This document shows, piece after piece, positions 1 through 6,022 of a stretch of DNA of 11,710 bases (position 1 is the first letter of the stretch; the number at the start of each line of letters is the position of its first letter). The translations under genes were made by a program, and so were the position numbers. The DNA is from an uncultured Prevotella sp. GTDB lineage: Bacteria > Bacteroidota > Bacteroidia > Bacteroidales > Bacteroidaceae. Location of the stretch: assembly GCA_937901345.1 (NCBI GenBank), contig CALCHM010000173.1:1-11710 (forward strand), read 5' to 3'. The notes beneath the pieces were generated by a model that saw only the letters and a list, made by a program, of their open reading frames with translations, was not told the DNA's origin and did not search any database.

Positions 1-90
1 AGCAGTACGTTTCCCGATTCCGGGTAATTTGGAAAATTCTTTTACTGCATTTCCTAATAATATAGAAGAAAATTGTGTGTCATTTGTCAT
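1..90 (-). CDS. recR: Recombination mediator RecR, N-terminal 30 codons (cut by window edge)
   Basis: Translating the minus strand from the ATG at 90 gives 30 codons, open to the window edge. They contain LLGNAVKEFSKLPGIGKRTA, the helix-hairpin-helix start of RecR (family form: LLENAV-x-FSKLPGIG-x-KTA). RecR works with RecO, and with RecF where present, to load RecA on gapped DNA. The zinc-finger and Toprim domains would lie outside the window. The start codon overlaps the stop of the upstream gene in the ATGA arrangement (87-90), so the two are probably translationally coupled. An alternative ATG at 83 is out of frame. Identification rests on the motif alone, which is very characteristic. 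Confidence 0.92.
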   Translation of the reverse strand, partial: MTNDTQFSSILLGNAVKEFSKLPGIGKRTA

Positions 91-542
91 AATTGTAACA
101 TTTCAAAAGTGGGAATTTCTTTTAAAAACAGATATTTTTGTTCCTTATAATTTATCTTACAACAATAGTGAGATATACCATTGGATACGATAAGATAGTT
201 AACCTTTAACTTAAAGTTATAGGTGGCAATTTGATCAAATGTTTCTTGCGTAATTGTTATGTTGGGTGCTTTGTATTCAGCAATTAAAAGAGGTTTTGAA
301 TTTTGATCGAAAACCACTGTGTCACACCGTTTTTTCATTTGGTTGAGTTCCACAGTAACCTCATTCCCAATCCAACTTTGAGGAAATTTCTTTTCGTGAA
401 TCAAAAATTGAACCATATTTTGACGCACCCACTCTTCAGGTGTTAAAGGGACATATTTTCGACGGCAAGAGTCAAAAATCAGTCGCTTATTTTCTGTTGT
501 TTTTACTTTGAACGAATATTTCGGAAAATTTAGTTGAAACAT
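87..542 (-). CDS. Small HSDR_N-type PD-(D/E)XK nuclease-fold protein
   Basis: 151 aa, cytoplasmic, without a signal peptide. It matches the stand-alone proteins of Bacteroidetes annotated as type I restriction enzyme R N-terminal domain (HSDR_N_2). A PD-(D/E)XK core is visible: D74 in RCDTVVFD, then E89 and K91 in LIAEYKAP, followed by a Q104/Y108 pair (QIATYN) like the QxxxY motif of HsdR nuclease domains. The N-terminal RRKYVPLTPEEWVRQ segment is also typical. No helicase or translocase domain is present, so it is not a complete restriction subunit, and its substrate is unknown. It overlaps recR by 4 nt, which suggests a DNA-processing role by association (inference). The gene is visibly more AT-rich than the permeases further right. 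The family call is fairly sure; the biochemical activity is not known. Confidence 0.85.
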   Translation of the reverse strand: MFQLNFPKYSFKVKTTENKRLIFDSCRRKYVPLTPEEWVRQNMVQFLIHEKKFPQSWIGNEVTVELNQMKKRCDTVVFDQNSKPLLIAEYKAPNITITQETFDQIATYNFKLKVNYLIVSNGISHYCCKINYKEQKYLFLKEIPTFEMLQL

Positions 543-710
543 TTTTAACTAAGTTATTTAAGTAATATGAGTGCATGGATACAAGTTATATGTTTTATAT
601 ATTCATTTATTTATGGATAGTGTAGAATGTATAAATAGAGGTTAATGAGCTTTGGAGTACCATTTGATTGTTTTTCTGTATAGGTAAATTTATTGAACTC
701 CACTATAGCT
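543..710. other. AT-rich intergenic region upstream of the HSDR_N-recR pair
   Basis: This must contain the promoter for the HSDR_N-recR pair, because a terminator closes the preceding gene at 711-752. On the minus strand I find no clear TAnnTTTG box. I also see no ORF worth calling and no repeat. Confidence 0.5.
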
Positions 711-752
711 AATAAAAAAGCTCTAAACACTCGAATGGCAAGTGTTTAGAGC
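711..752 (-). terminator. Rho-independent terminator of the choloylglycine hydrolase gene
   Basis: A perfect 12-bp inverted repeat, GCTCTAAACACT (720-731) and AGTGTTTAGAGC (741-752), encloses a 9-nt loop. On the minus strand it is followed directly by TTTTTTATT (719-711). It begins about 20 nt after the stop codon at 773-775. Stem, loop and T-tract make it a textbook intrinsic terminator for minus-strand transcription. Confidence 0.92.
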
Positions 753-772
753 AATATTAAGGTAGAACGCTT

Positions 773-1840
773 TTAGTGTATTTCAACCATTTCGTAGGGT
801 TGTTTTTTTTCTATATCCAGCGGGTGAACTTGATATTTGATTTTTTTGAAATCAATGGTTTTTAAATCTATGCAGCGAATGTTATTGTTGTAGGCTGTTT
901 TATAAAAGACTTTTCTGTTAGTTAAATCTATTACAGATGTCCATTGAGTTGCGCTTGGCATATTGGGTGCTTTGCCAAGTGGATGCTCTATTCCAATTGG
1001 AACATCAAAATTATTGAGCAAATGAAAACATTGCCAAACAGTCTCCAGTCCATTATCTCTCATAGGCGAAGTGGCACGGAAAAATGCTGCTCTTACAAAG
1101 CGAGAAGGGGGAGTGGCGTCGCCCGGAAGTCCTAAGAAACCAGAATTTCCGCCCAAGGGTTGCAATGTGTCTTTGCTCATTGGTTGAGATTGAGCATCGC
1201 CGGGTTGTAAATTGACATAGTTGTTTAAGTTGGTTAAGTGCCATTCAAATCCCGGTGAGTTGGTTATAACTCCAACACTGTTTTCGTAAAAATGAACTTT
1301 GCCATTCACAATCTCCATAACCACTTGTCTTCCTGTTGCATCTCCAATTCTCCAATGCACCACCGCCTCATTGTCTAACCCCACAATGCGCTGTTCGCCC
1401 GACTGAATAGCTGTAATGACTTCATCCACCGTAGCAAATTGGGTGAGCATCCATTGGTTCAGTTGCAGGTCACCCATCGTTTTCTCGCGCAAGTGTTCTA
1501 CAAAGGGCAGGTAACTGCCGTAGTGCGGAAAGAAGAACAGTCCTGTGGACAACCCTTTTTCGTTAATTCCCTCGGCAATAAATTCTTCGCGCACCACGGA
1601 AAGTCCGACGACACCATATTTCGCCACGAACTTCATGCCGTTAGCATCCATGGGCGTAAAGGATTGCAACTCCTCGCCACGGGGAATCACAACATACATC
1701 CCCGGCAAATCCATTTGCGCCCCCTCAATGGTGCGCGCTTGAATGTAACTTCCATCCTTGGCAGTAAGCGAAATACCCGTACAGGCCATTCCGACAATCG
1801 CATTGCTCATAGCAACAACTCCTAAAATAATCTTTTTCAT
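773..1840 (-). CDS. Secreted choloylglycine hydrolase / linear amide C-N hydrolase family protein (Ntn hydrolase)
   Basis: 355 aa. Residues 1-19 form a signal peptide ending GMA, so cleavage before Cys20 would expose the N-terminal nucleophile of this Ntn-hydrolase family (bile salt hydrolases, penicillin V acylases). Family motifs: R36 in ARTIE, 16 residues after the Cys as in bile salt hydrolases; NEKGL at 93-97; N194 in TNSP; LTNLNNY at 202-208; SRFVRAAF at 246-253, holding the conserved Arg. E39 replaces the usual Asp of RxxD, a change found in some Gram-negative members with RTMEW. F103 lies where Gram-positive bile salt hydrolases have Asn. It probably hydrolyses N-acyl amides in the periplasm. 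Conjugated bile salts, penicillin V-like amides or acyl-homoserine lactones cannot be told apart from sequence. It is monocistronic, with a promoter at about 1864-1871 and its own terminator. Confidence 0.92.
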   Translation of the reverse strand: MKKIILGVVAMSNAIVGMACTGISLTAKDGSYIQARTIEGAQMDLPGMYVVIPRGEELQSFTPMDANGMKFVAKYGVVGLSVVREEFIAEGINEKGLSTGLFFFPHYGSYLPFVEHLREKTMGDLQLNQWMLTQFATVDEVITAIQSGEQRIVGLDNEAVVHWRIGDATGRQVVMEIVNGKVHFYENSVGVITNSPGFEWHLTNLNNYVNLQPGDAQSQPMSKDTLQPLGGNSGFLGLPGDATPPSRFVRAAFFRATSPMRDNGLETVWQCFHLLNNFDVPIGIEHPLGKAPNMPSATQWTSVIDLTNRKVFYKTAYNNNIRCIDLKTIDFKKIKYQVHPLDIEKKQPYEMVEIH

Positions 1841-1863
1841 AATATCAGTGTTTTAAGACGTTG

Positions 1864-1871
1864 CAAAGGTA
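1864..1871 (-). promoter_or_regulatory. Bacteroidetes -7 promoter box for the choloylglycine hydrolase gene
   Basis: The minus strand reads TACCTTTG here, an exact match to the Bacteroidetes primary-sigma -7 consensus TAnnTTTG. The box ends 23 nt before the start codon at 1840, giving a short leader. I see no good TTTG element about 19-20 bp upstream, so the -33 half is weak or absent. Confidence 0.6.
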
Positions 1872-1974
1872 TGGTGGGTAAAACGGTTGGTGCTAATACT
1901 TTGTCATAAATAACTTTAACGGAATTATAATAAAACTTAATTCCCGCTCGAAGATAGCGTTGCAGCCTTATACA

Positions 1975-2017
1975 TACAGCGCCCAACGGAAATGTACAAG
2001 TTCCGCTGGGCGCTGTA
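1975..2017. terminator. Strong hairpin after the DUF4476 gene, possible terminator lacking a T-tract
   Basis: A 17-bp stem (1975-1991 with 2001-2017) has one mismatch, at 1986/2006. It is GC-rich at its base (ACAGCGCCCA / TGGGCGCTGT), and its 9-nt loop contains the palindrome TGTACA. It starts 26 nt past the stop of the DUF4476 gene, where a terminator would be expected, but neither strand has a T-run after it. It may be a U-tract-independent terminator, a 3'-end stabilising hairpin or a small repeat element. Confidence 0.55.
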
Positions 2018-2043
2018 GTGCAATTCTATAATATGTCCATTGT

Positions 2044-2451
2044 TTATCGCTCCGATAAAATTTCTATGGCCTCGTCCTTGTTGGAGGAGAAAGTAAATTG
2101 CTTCAGAATCTCCTTTGGATTGAAATCCACAATTCGGGGTGCAAGAACTTTTAATGCTTCCAACTTGTCGTTTTCGAAGGAAAACAAGGCGAGGAGTTTT
2201 GCGCATTGCTTGCTATCGAAGTAACTGCTGATGCAAGCCACTTTGATGACGCCAATTTTCTTATCACCAAATGAGGCATCATCCACGACTTCACACATCA
2301 TCTTGAAGTCCTTGCGGTGCATTGCTCTTGGACGATGCTCATCCCTCAATTCCTTCTTGGGATAGCGTTCCTTCTGTGGACTTAGTTCCGAAGCCATCAT
2401 TGGCATGACAAGGGTAAATAAAACGAATAGTGTAATTACTGATTTCTTCAT
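2044..2451 (-). CDS. Secreted DUF4476 domain protein
   Basis: 135 aa. Residues 1-20 are a signal peptide (MKK, hydrophobic core, ending MMA). A charged linker rich in Lys, Arg and Glu follows at about 25-48. Residues about 50-132 match DUF4476, a Bacteroidetes domain of unknown function: the pattern C-x-LLALFSFENDKLEALKVL at 83-103, then VDFNPKEILKQFTFSSNKDE at 108-127, echoes the repeated F-sF-d-s-K-L element of the family. It is probably periplasmic or surface-exposed, and no enzymatic residues are evident. The leader is unusual: an 8-bp tandem repeat ends only 5 bp before the start codon. The neighbours are separated by hairpins and repeats, so it is probably transcribed alone. Function unknown. 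Confidence 0.8.
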   Translation of the reverse strand: MKKSVITLFVLFTLVMPMMASELSPQKERYPKKELRDEHRPRAMHRKDFKMMCEVVDDASFGDKKIGVIKVACISSYFDSKQCAKLLALFSFENDKLEALKVLAPRIVDFNPKEILKQFTFSSNKDEAIEILSER

Positions 2452-2456
2452 ATTTT

Positions 2457-2496
2457 AGGTTATGAGGTTTTAAGGTTTTGAGGTTTTAAGGTTTTA
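2457..2496. repeat. 8-bp tandem repeat (AGGTTTTR)5 in the leader of the DUF4476 gene
   Basis: Starting at 2465, 2473, 2481 and 2489, four units read AGGTTTTA, AGGTTTTG, AGGTTTTA, AGGTTTTA. A degenerate unit, AGGTTATG (2457-2464), precedes them in register. On the mRNA strand this is YAAAACCT repeated, ending 5 nt before the ATG at 2451, so copy-number change would alter leader length. The permease leaders also end in AAACCTATG, so one unit resembles a normal local leader. Confidence 0.85.
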
Positions 2497-2498
2497 GA

Positions 2499-2655
2499 AC
2501 CATTCGGGATGTTGTTCACCCAGGGTGTCGGCTCACGTTGTTCGCCTTGCCCTGGGCTTGGGGCTTTTGGGCTTTCAGCCCGAATGGGCGCGCGTTGTAA
2601 AAAAGGTCTCAAAGGTCTTTAAAGTCTTTAAGGTCTTTAAGGTCGCGCGCAGGGG
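2499..2655. repeat. Dispersed element, half copy A, with GGTCTTTAA tract
   Basis: This is nearly identical to 8646-8805. Both begin ACCATTCGGGA and share the block CACCCAGGGTGTCGGCTCAC, a hairpin-forming GGGCTTTCAGCCC, a GCGCGC run, an irregular direct repeat of AAGGTCTTTA (about 2600-2643) and a second GCGCGC run. The inverted left arm present at the other locus is missing here. The short palindromes and intergenic position resemble REP-like or MITE-like non-coding repeats. No transposase is nearby. Confidence 0.85.
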
Positions 2656-2666
2656 AGAAACCGACT

Positions 2667-2893
2667 CGCATATCGCGATATTTTGCCTCGCCACCGTGGT
2701 AGTTGGTCCGCATATCGCGATATTTTGCTTTGCCACCGTGGTAGTTGGTCCGCATATCGCGATATTTTGCTTCGCCACCGTGGTAGTTGGTCCGCATATC
2801 GCGATATTTTGCTTCGCTACCGTGGTAGTTGGTCCGCATATCGCGATATTTTACTTCGCTACCGTGGTTTTCATGCTGCTGTTCGCGATATTT
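2667..2893. repeat. 42-bp tandem array with an ATATCGCGATAT palindrome in each unit
   Basis: Units start at 2667, 2709, 2751, 2793 and 2835, an exact 42-bp period. Each begins CGCATATCGCGATATTTTGC and continues through CACCGTGGTAGTTGGTC. The copies differ by only a few substitutions. The fifth decays after about 2869, and a degenerate sixth keeps TCGCGATATTT in register at 2883. The perfect 12-bp palindrome occurs at 2670-2681 and every 42 bp up to 2838-2849. The array is intergenic. Confidence 0.95.
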
Positions 2894-3095
2894 GGGGTGA
2901 ATGCAGGATTTTTTTCATAGGTTTGTAAGAACTTATGAAGAATTTGTTTTAAAAGAAGGTGCAGCAATAACGACTCCGAAGTGGAACTGCATAACTACAT
3001 TGTGCTTGATGCTTTATGTTTGCACCTCCCAAAGGGGTACCTCCCCTATGAACAGGAGGAGAGCGCTATCCGGAAGGAAACATCCCGCAAGGTTT

Positions 3096-3177
3096 GTTGT
3101 ACTCTGTACTCTGTCAGTTGTACTCTGTACTCTGTCAGTTGTACTCTGTACTCTGTCAGTTGTACTCTATTCTCTAC
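3096..3177. repeat. 21-bp tandem array at the 3' end of the TlpA-like gene
   Basis: Three exact units start at 3096, 3117 and 3138 (GTTGTACTCTGTACTCTGT followed by CA). A decayed fourth unit begins at 3159. The stop codon (TAG on the minus strand, 3174-3176) falls inside the decayed unit. Single copies of the same motif follow the stop codons of two permease genes (8841-8870 and 11429-11459), in the same orientation relative to the gene. Confidence 0.92.
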
Positions 3178-5183
3178 TTCCCCACCCGCTTCACCAACTC
3201 TTCAAATTGGTCAAGATTGCGTGGGTCGGCATTTACTTCTAAGAGGTGGCCTTCGCGGTCAATGAGGAAATAAGAGGGATAGGAGTTGACTTTCAAGAAG
3301 TCTTCGACAGCACTTTGTTGGTCGGCGGGCAAATTGACGTGACCCACGTTTTCGCCCGTTACGTTGTACTCGTTGATGACATTCTTCCACGAAATTTCGT
3401 TAGAGTTATTGGCCATGTAGAGGAAGAACATGTCATAGGGCTTCATGCGTTCGTAAAGTTCCTGACTGTGCTTCATGGCTTCCTTACAAGGACCGCACCA
3501 AGTGCCCCACACATCTATCAAGATGATTTTGCCTTTCCAGGGTTCGATAATCTTGCGCAAAATCTGTTCTCCCTCAGTGATGCCTTCCAGATTGTCGGTA
3601 GAGAGCAGGTTCGTAGAGTTGGAGAAATCCTTTCGGGACAATGCTTCATACTTCTCATTCAGCGCCAAAACCTGCTGACGGGCAAAGTCCAACTTGATAT
3701 TTTCATTCAGCCAATCAATTGTCATTTCTGCGAGCGGTTGACGCATATCGTTTATATAATCATACAGTATGTGCGCAGTATAAAAGTCGCGCAAAACGGA
3801 ACCACACTTTGCTTTCTCTGTGACTCTTTGCGCTCTGTCAATTAGGTCTGCTTCTCGCAATTCTGATTGCAAACGTATAAACACCTTATTGACTTGCGCC
3901 ACCAATTCGCCATTGTTAAAAGCCTCCACCAAAGCTTTCTTCTCTTCTTCCGTGCATCCTTCCACCGCCTTGCGGAGTTGCTCCACTTCTCCTTTGTAGT
4001 TCTGAAAAGCCTGACGCTCCGTCTCGCTCAAGGTGATGGTTCCTTTTTGGTCGTGTGTAAGAACCAGATCAATGGCATCCGTTCCTGATAGTTCTTCATC
4101 CATGTATTCGAAGTAATCATTGGTAAAGTCATTCATGTCGCAGTAAAGCGTGTAGGGCACACTCCTTCTTGCCCAACATTCAGTGGTCACAAAGTCCATG
4201 AAATCCTTGGGCAATTTATAATCCTTAGCATAGAAACGCGTTTGCATTAGATATGCCCCCATATTGGTCGTGTAATAGTTACGGAGGTAATTGACATAGC
4301 GCGTAGAAAGATGGGGGTGCGCCTTCATGCGGAGGTCAAGCAGACTATCAGCTTCCTGTTTGTTTTGCTTCATAAAGTCAAGGTATGCCATAACTTCCTC
4401 CTCCGCTAAACTGCCGAAAGCAACCTTACTGTGGTGCACTTCGCGATAATACCGCTGCACATTGTAATACCCAATTTCCTCGGGGTAAGCCCAAAGTTCG
4501 TTTTGCAATCGGGCATCTTTGCCCATGACCAAGCGCTGACCGGTTTTAACATCATAAAGAAAGTAATACGTCTCGCCCGGTTCAATCACCGTATTGATAT
4601 TACTGCGCCCCCAATCAACGTAAGTTTGAGTAGTGTTGAGCACAGGCACGGTAATCTTGAAGCGCCCTTCTGAATCAAGCGGAGCGTTGAAATTCTCTTC
4701 TGTTTCTGTGACAAAATTCATAATTGCCACATCCACATATTTACCTCCTTGGCTTTGCATCTCGGGCGTCATATTCTTAATCCATCCCACGACGGTCACG
4801 CTATCTCCCGAGCGATAATCGTTGTCCTTGAAGCAGGTGCGCTCGTCTCGAGAGGGATAGTCAGGGAGATAGGGTGTAGTGATAGCTTCGCAAACGAAGG
4901 GTTTATTCTTTCCAATGCGCACTTTTCGTAGCCCCTTCTTCTGCTTGTTTACAGTGACGAGAAGCGTATCCTTTCCTTCAGCGATAGAGAACTCATGCTT
5001 GTCCTTCTTCTCACTGTTTGAAAGCACCTTCCAAGTGCGGCAATCGTAAATCACATGGTTTTCAGCAAAACCAATCAGCCATTCCCCCGTCTTCGCATTG
5101 CGCCAATACGTGTCAGTAAGGGTTTGCGCCTGTGTAGTGAGGGCAAGGAGGGTGAAGAGAAGCGTAGTGAGTATGTGTTTCAT
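3174..5183 (-). CDS. Exported TlpA-like thioredoxin-fold protein with long N-terminal region
   Basis: 669 aa. Residues 1-19 are a signal peptide ending TQA. The C-terminal region, about 545-665, is a thioredoxin fold of the TlpA/ResA type: GKIILIDVWGTWCGPCKEAM with redox pair C563 and C566, then PSYFLID with the cis-proline at P636. It should act as a periplasmic thiol-disulfide oxidoreductase. Residues about 20-250 look beta-rich, and about 255-545 are largely alpha-helical and charged; I recognise no domain in either. At 669 aa it is much longer than simple TlpA/ResA proteins (about 170-200 aa) and longer than many Bacteroidetes TlpA proteins with an N-terminal extension. It starts 12 nt after the upstream four-helix-bundle gene stops, so the two probably form an operon. 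A 21-bp repeat array overlaps its stop codon. The natural substrate is unknown. Confidence 0.88.
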   Translation of the reverse strand: MKHILTTLLFTLLALTTQAQTLTDTYWRNAKTGEWLIGFAENHVIYDCRTWKVLSNSEKKDKHEFSIAEGKDTLLVTVNKQKKGLRKVRIGKNKPFVCEAITTPYLPDYPSRDERTCFKDNDYRSGDSVTVVGWIKNMTPEMQSQGGKYVDVAIMNFVTETEENFNAPLDSEGRFKITVPVLNTTQTYVDWGRSNINTVIEPGETYYFLYDVKTGQRLVMGKDARLQNELWAYPEEIGYYNVQRYYREVHHSKVAFGSLAEEEVMAYLDFMKQNKQEADSLLDLRMKAHPHLSTRYVNYLRNYYTTNMGAYLMQTRFYAKDYKLPKDFMDFVTTECWARRSVPYTLYCDMNDFTNDYFEYMDEELSGTDAIDLVLTHDQKGTITLSETERQAFQNYKGEVEQLRKAVEGCTEEEKKALVEAFNNGELVAQVNKVFIRLQSELREADLIDRAQRVTEKAKCGSVLRDFYTAHILYDYINDMRQPLAEMTIDWLNENIKLDFARQQVLALNEKYEALSRKDFSNSTNLLSTDNLEGITEGEQILRKIIEPWKGKIILIDVWGTWCGPCKEAMKHSQELYERMKPYDMFFLYMANNSNEISWKNVINEYNVTGENVGHVNLPADQQSAVEDFLKVNSYPSYFLIDREGHLLEVNADPRNLDQFEELVKRVGK

Positions 5184-5195
5184 TTGTGTAGTTGG

Positions 5196-5843
5196 TTAGA
5201 TGGTTATGCCATGCGCCTTGATGATACTCTGCAAGTACTCAATTTCTTCGGCTTGCAGCTTCACTTGTTGGCGCAGGGCGTGTAGTTCGTTTTGTTCTTC
5301 TTGGCGGTAACCAGTGCGTGCTGCGTGCATGCGTTCTTTGATACCGCCTTGGGTGACGAATTCCTTTTCCAATGAGATTAGATGTCGGTTGAGCATCGTA
5401 TCCACCATATAGCAAAGGGTGAGAGCTATGTTCGCCATCTCCTCGTTGTTCCATTTATCAAAGTGTGGCTGATAGTCCTCCACGCGATTGTGGATTTTGC
5501 AAAACTCCTGCATCTTACTATAGCGATTGTGCGCTTCGGTCCAAATAGTGAGGTTGCGCGAGATGAGATAGTCGCGATAGTCCTCGCGTAATTCTTGTAT
5601 AGAACTTCGTGCTACATTGAGGAGTTTCAGTTGCATTTCTGTGGAAGCAACTCCATCCTCTATACCCTCAACAATATTCTGCTTTCCACTGCGAGCAGCC
5701 TGTATCATCTGGTCCACAGTACGGTCGCCATGAGCAGGAAGGAAGCGCTTGCAGAATACATAAGTCAGATGGTAGAGCACCTCACTTTTCTGGTAGAAGT
5801 ATGTATTGCGCCAGGGCGCCTGCCTCTTTAGAACTTGTTGCAT
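5196..5843 (-). CDS. Four-helix bundle suffix domain protein
   Basis: 215 aa, cytoplasmic, with no signal peptide or membrane segment. The N-terminal part resembles the four-helix-bundle (S23-like) family: QMIQAARSGKQNIVEG at 45-60 and ARSSIQELREDYRDYL at 78-93 are its two signature helices. The tail has GGIKERMHAARTGYR at 166-180, followed by a Glu/Gln-rich coiled-coil-like helix (about 180-208). This matches the Bacteroidetes version with a suffix domain. Function is unknown, though related proteins are encoded by insertions in 23S rRNA genes. It is the first gene of a likely two-gene operon with the thioredoxin-like gene 12 nt downstream. The start is MQQVLKRQAPW at 5843, preceded by a TATCTTTG promoter box. 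Confidence 0.87.
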   Translation of the reverse strand: MQQVLKRQAPWRNTYFYQKSEVLYHLTYVFCKRFLPAHGDRTVDQMIQAARSGKQNIVEGIEDGVASTEMQLKLLNVARSSIQELREDYRDYLISRNLTIWTEAHNRYSKMQEFCKIHNRVEDYQPHFDKWNNEEMANIALTLCYMVDTMLNRHLISLEKEFVTQGGIKERMHAARTGYRQEEQNELHALRQQVKLQAEEIEYLQSIIKAHGITI

Positions 5844-5875
5844 AGGATATTGTATTTTAATGGTTTAGATAGATG

Positions 5876-5883
5876 CAAAGATA
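5876..5883 (-). promoter_or_regulatory. Bacteroidetes -7 promoter box for the four-helix-bundle/thioredoxin operon
   Basis: TATCTTTG on the minus strand is an exact TAnnTTTG match, ending 32 nt before the start at 5843. A TTG triplet lies about 22 bp upstream, near the expected -33 position but slightly too far. The CTATAG array lies just upstream. Confidence 0.6.
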
Positions 5884-5919
5884 GAGTTTTTTGAGAGAAT
5901 AGATGCAATTATTTGAGGA

Positions 5920-6013
5920 ATAGATGCTATAGATTCTATAAATTCTATAGTTCCTATAGTCTCTATAGCTTTCTATAGCTTTCTATAGCTCTTATAGTCT
6001 CTATAGCATCTAT
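5920..6013. repeat. CTATAG hexamer array inside an inverted repeat
   Basis: Nine hexamers matching CTATAG, seven of them exact, start at 5927, 5936, 5945, 5954, 5963, 5973, 5983, 5992 and 6001, spaced 9-10 bp. Those at 5936 (CTATAA) and 5992 (TTATAG) have one change. The ends form a perfect 13-bp inverted repeat, ATAGATGCTATAG (5920-5932) and its complement (6001-6013). With one bulged A it extends outward to GAGG/CCTC. It lies between a permease stop codon and the promoter of the next operon. Confidence 0.9.
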
Positions 6014-6022
6014 CCTCCCTAA

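Larger units (their letters stand above)
2452..3173. other. 722-bp gene-free, repeat-dense intergenic region
   Basis: This contains five blocks: 8-bp leader repeats (2457-2496), a half copy of a dispersed element with its GGTCTTTAA tract (2499-2655), the 42-bp palindromic tandem array (2667-2893), unique sequence (about 2894-3095) and the 21-bp GTTGTACTCTGTACTCTGT array (3096-3177). Long open frames crossing the arrays exist only because periods of 42 and 21 are multiples of three. They have no signal peptide, domain or believable start, so I call no gene here. The unique part holds only a 15-codon minus-strand frame (2871-2918). Confidence 0.75.

Noticed and set aside
1937..2206. 89-codon minus-strand frame overlapping the DUF4476 gene
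   Set aside because: It is out of frame with DUF4476 and crosses the hairpin, with no family match.
2667..2893. CRISPR array
   Set aside because: The 42-bp units are contiguous with no unique spacers between repeats, and there are no cas genes.
2871..2918. 15-codon minus-strand frame starting ATGAAAAAAATC after an AAACCT leader-like sequence
   Set aside because: It resembles a gene start but stops after 15 codons at the array edge. It could be a gene remnant, but nothing further supports it.
2525..2928. Open frames on both strands through the 42-bp array (periodic 14-aa repeat proteins)
   Set aside because: The 42-bp period is a multiple of three, so several frames stay open by construction. 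There is no believable start, signal peptide or domain, and the frames begin inside a dispersed repeat.
2901..3265. Plus-strand frames of 94-113 codons
   Set aside because: They run through the 21-bp array and into the antisense of the thioredoxin-like gene, with no domain and low-complexity composition.
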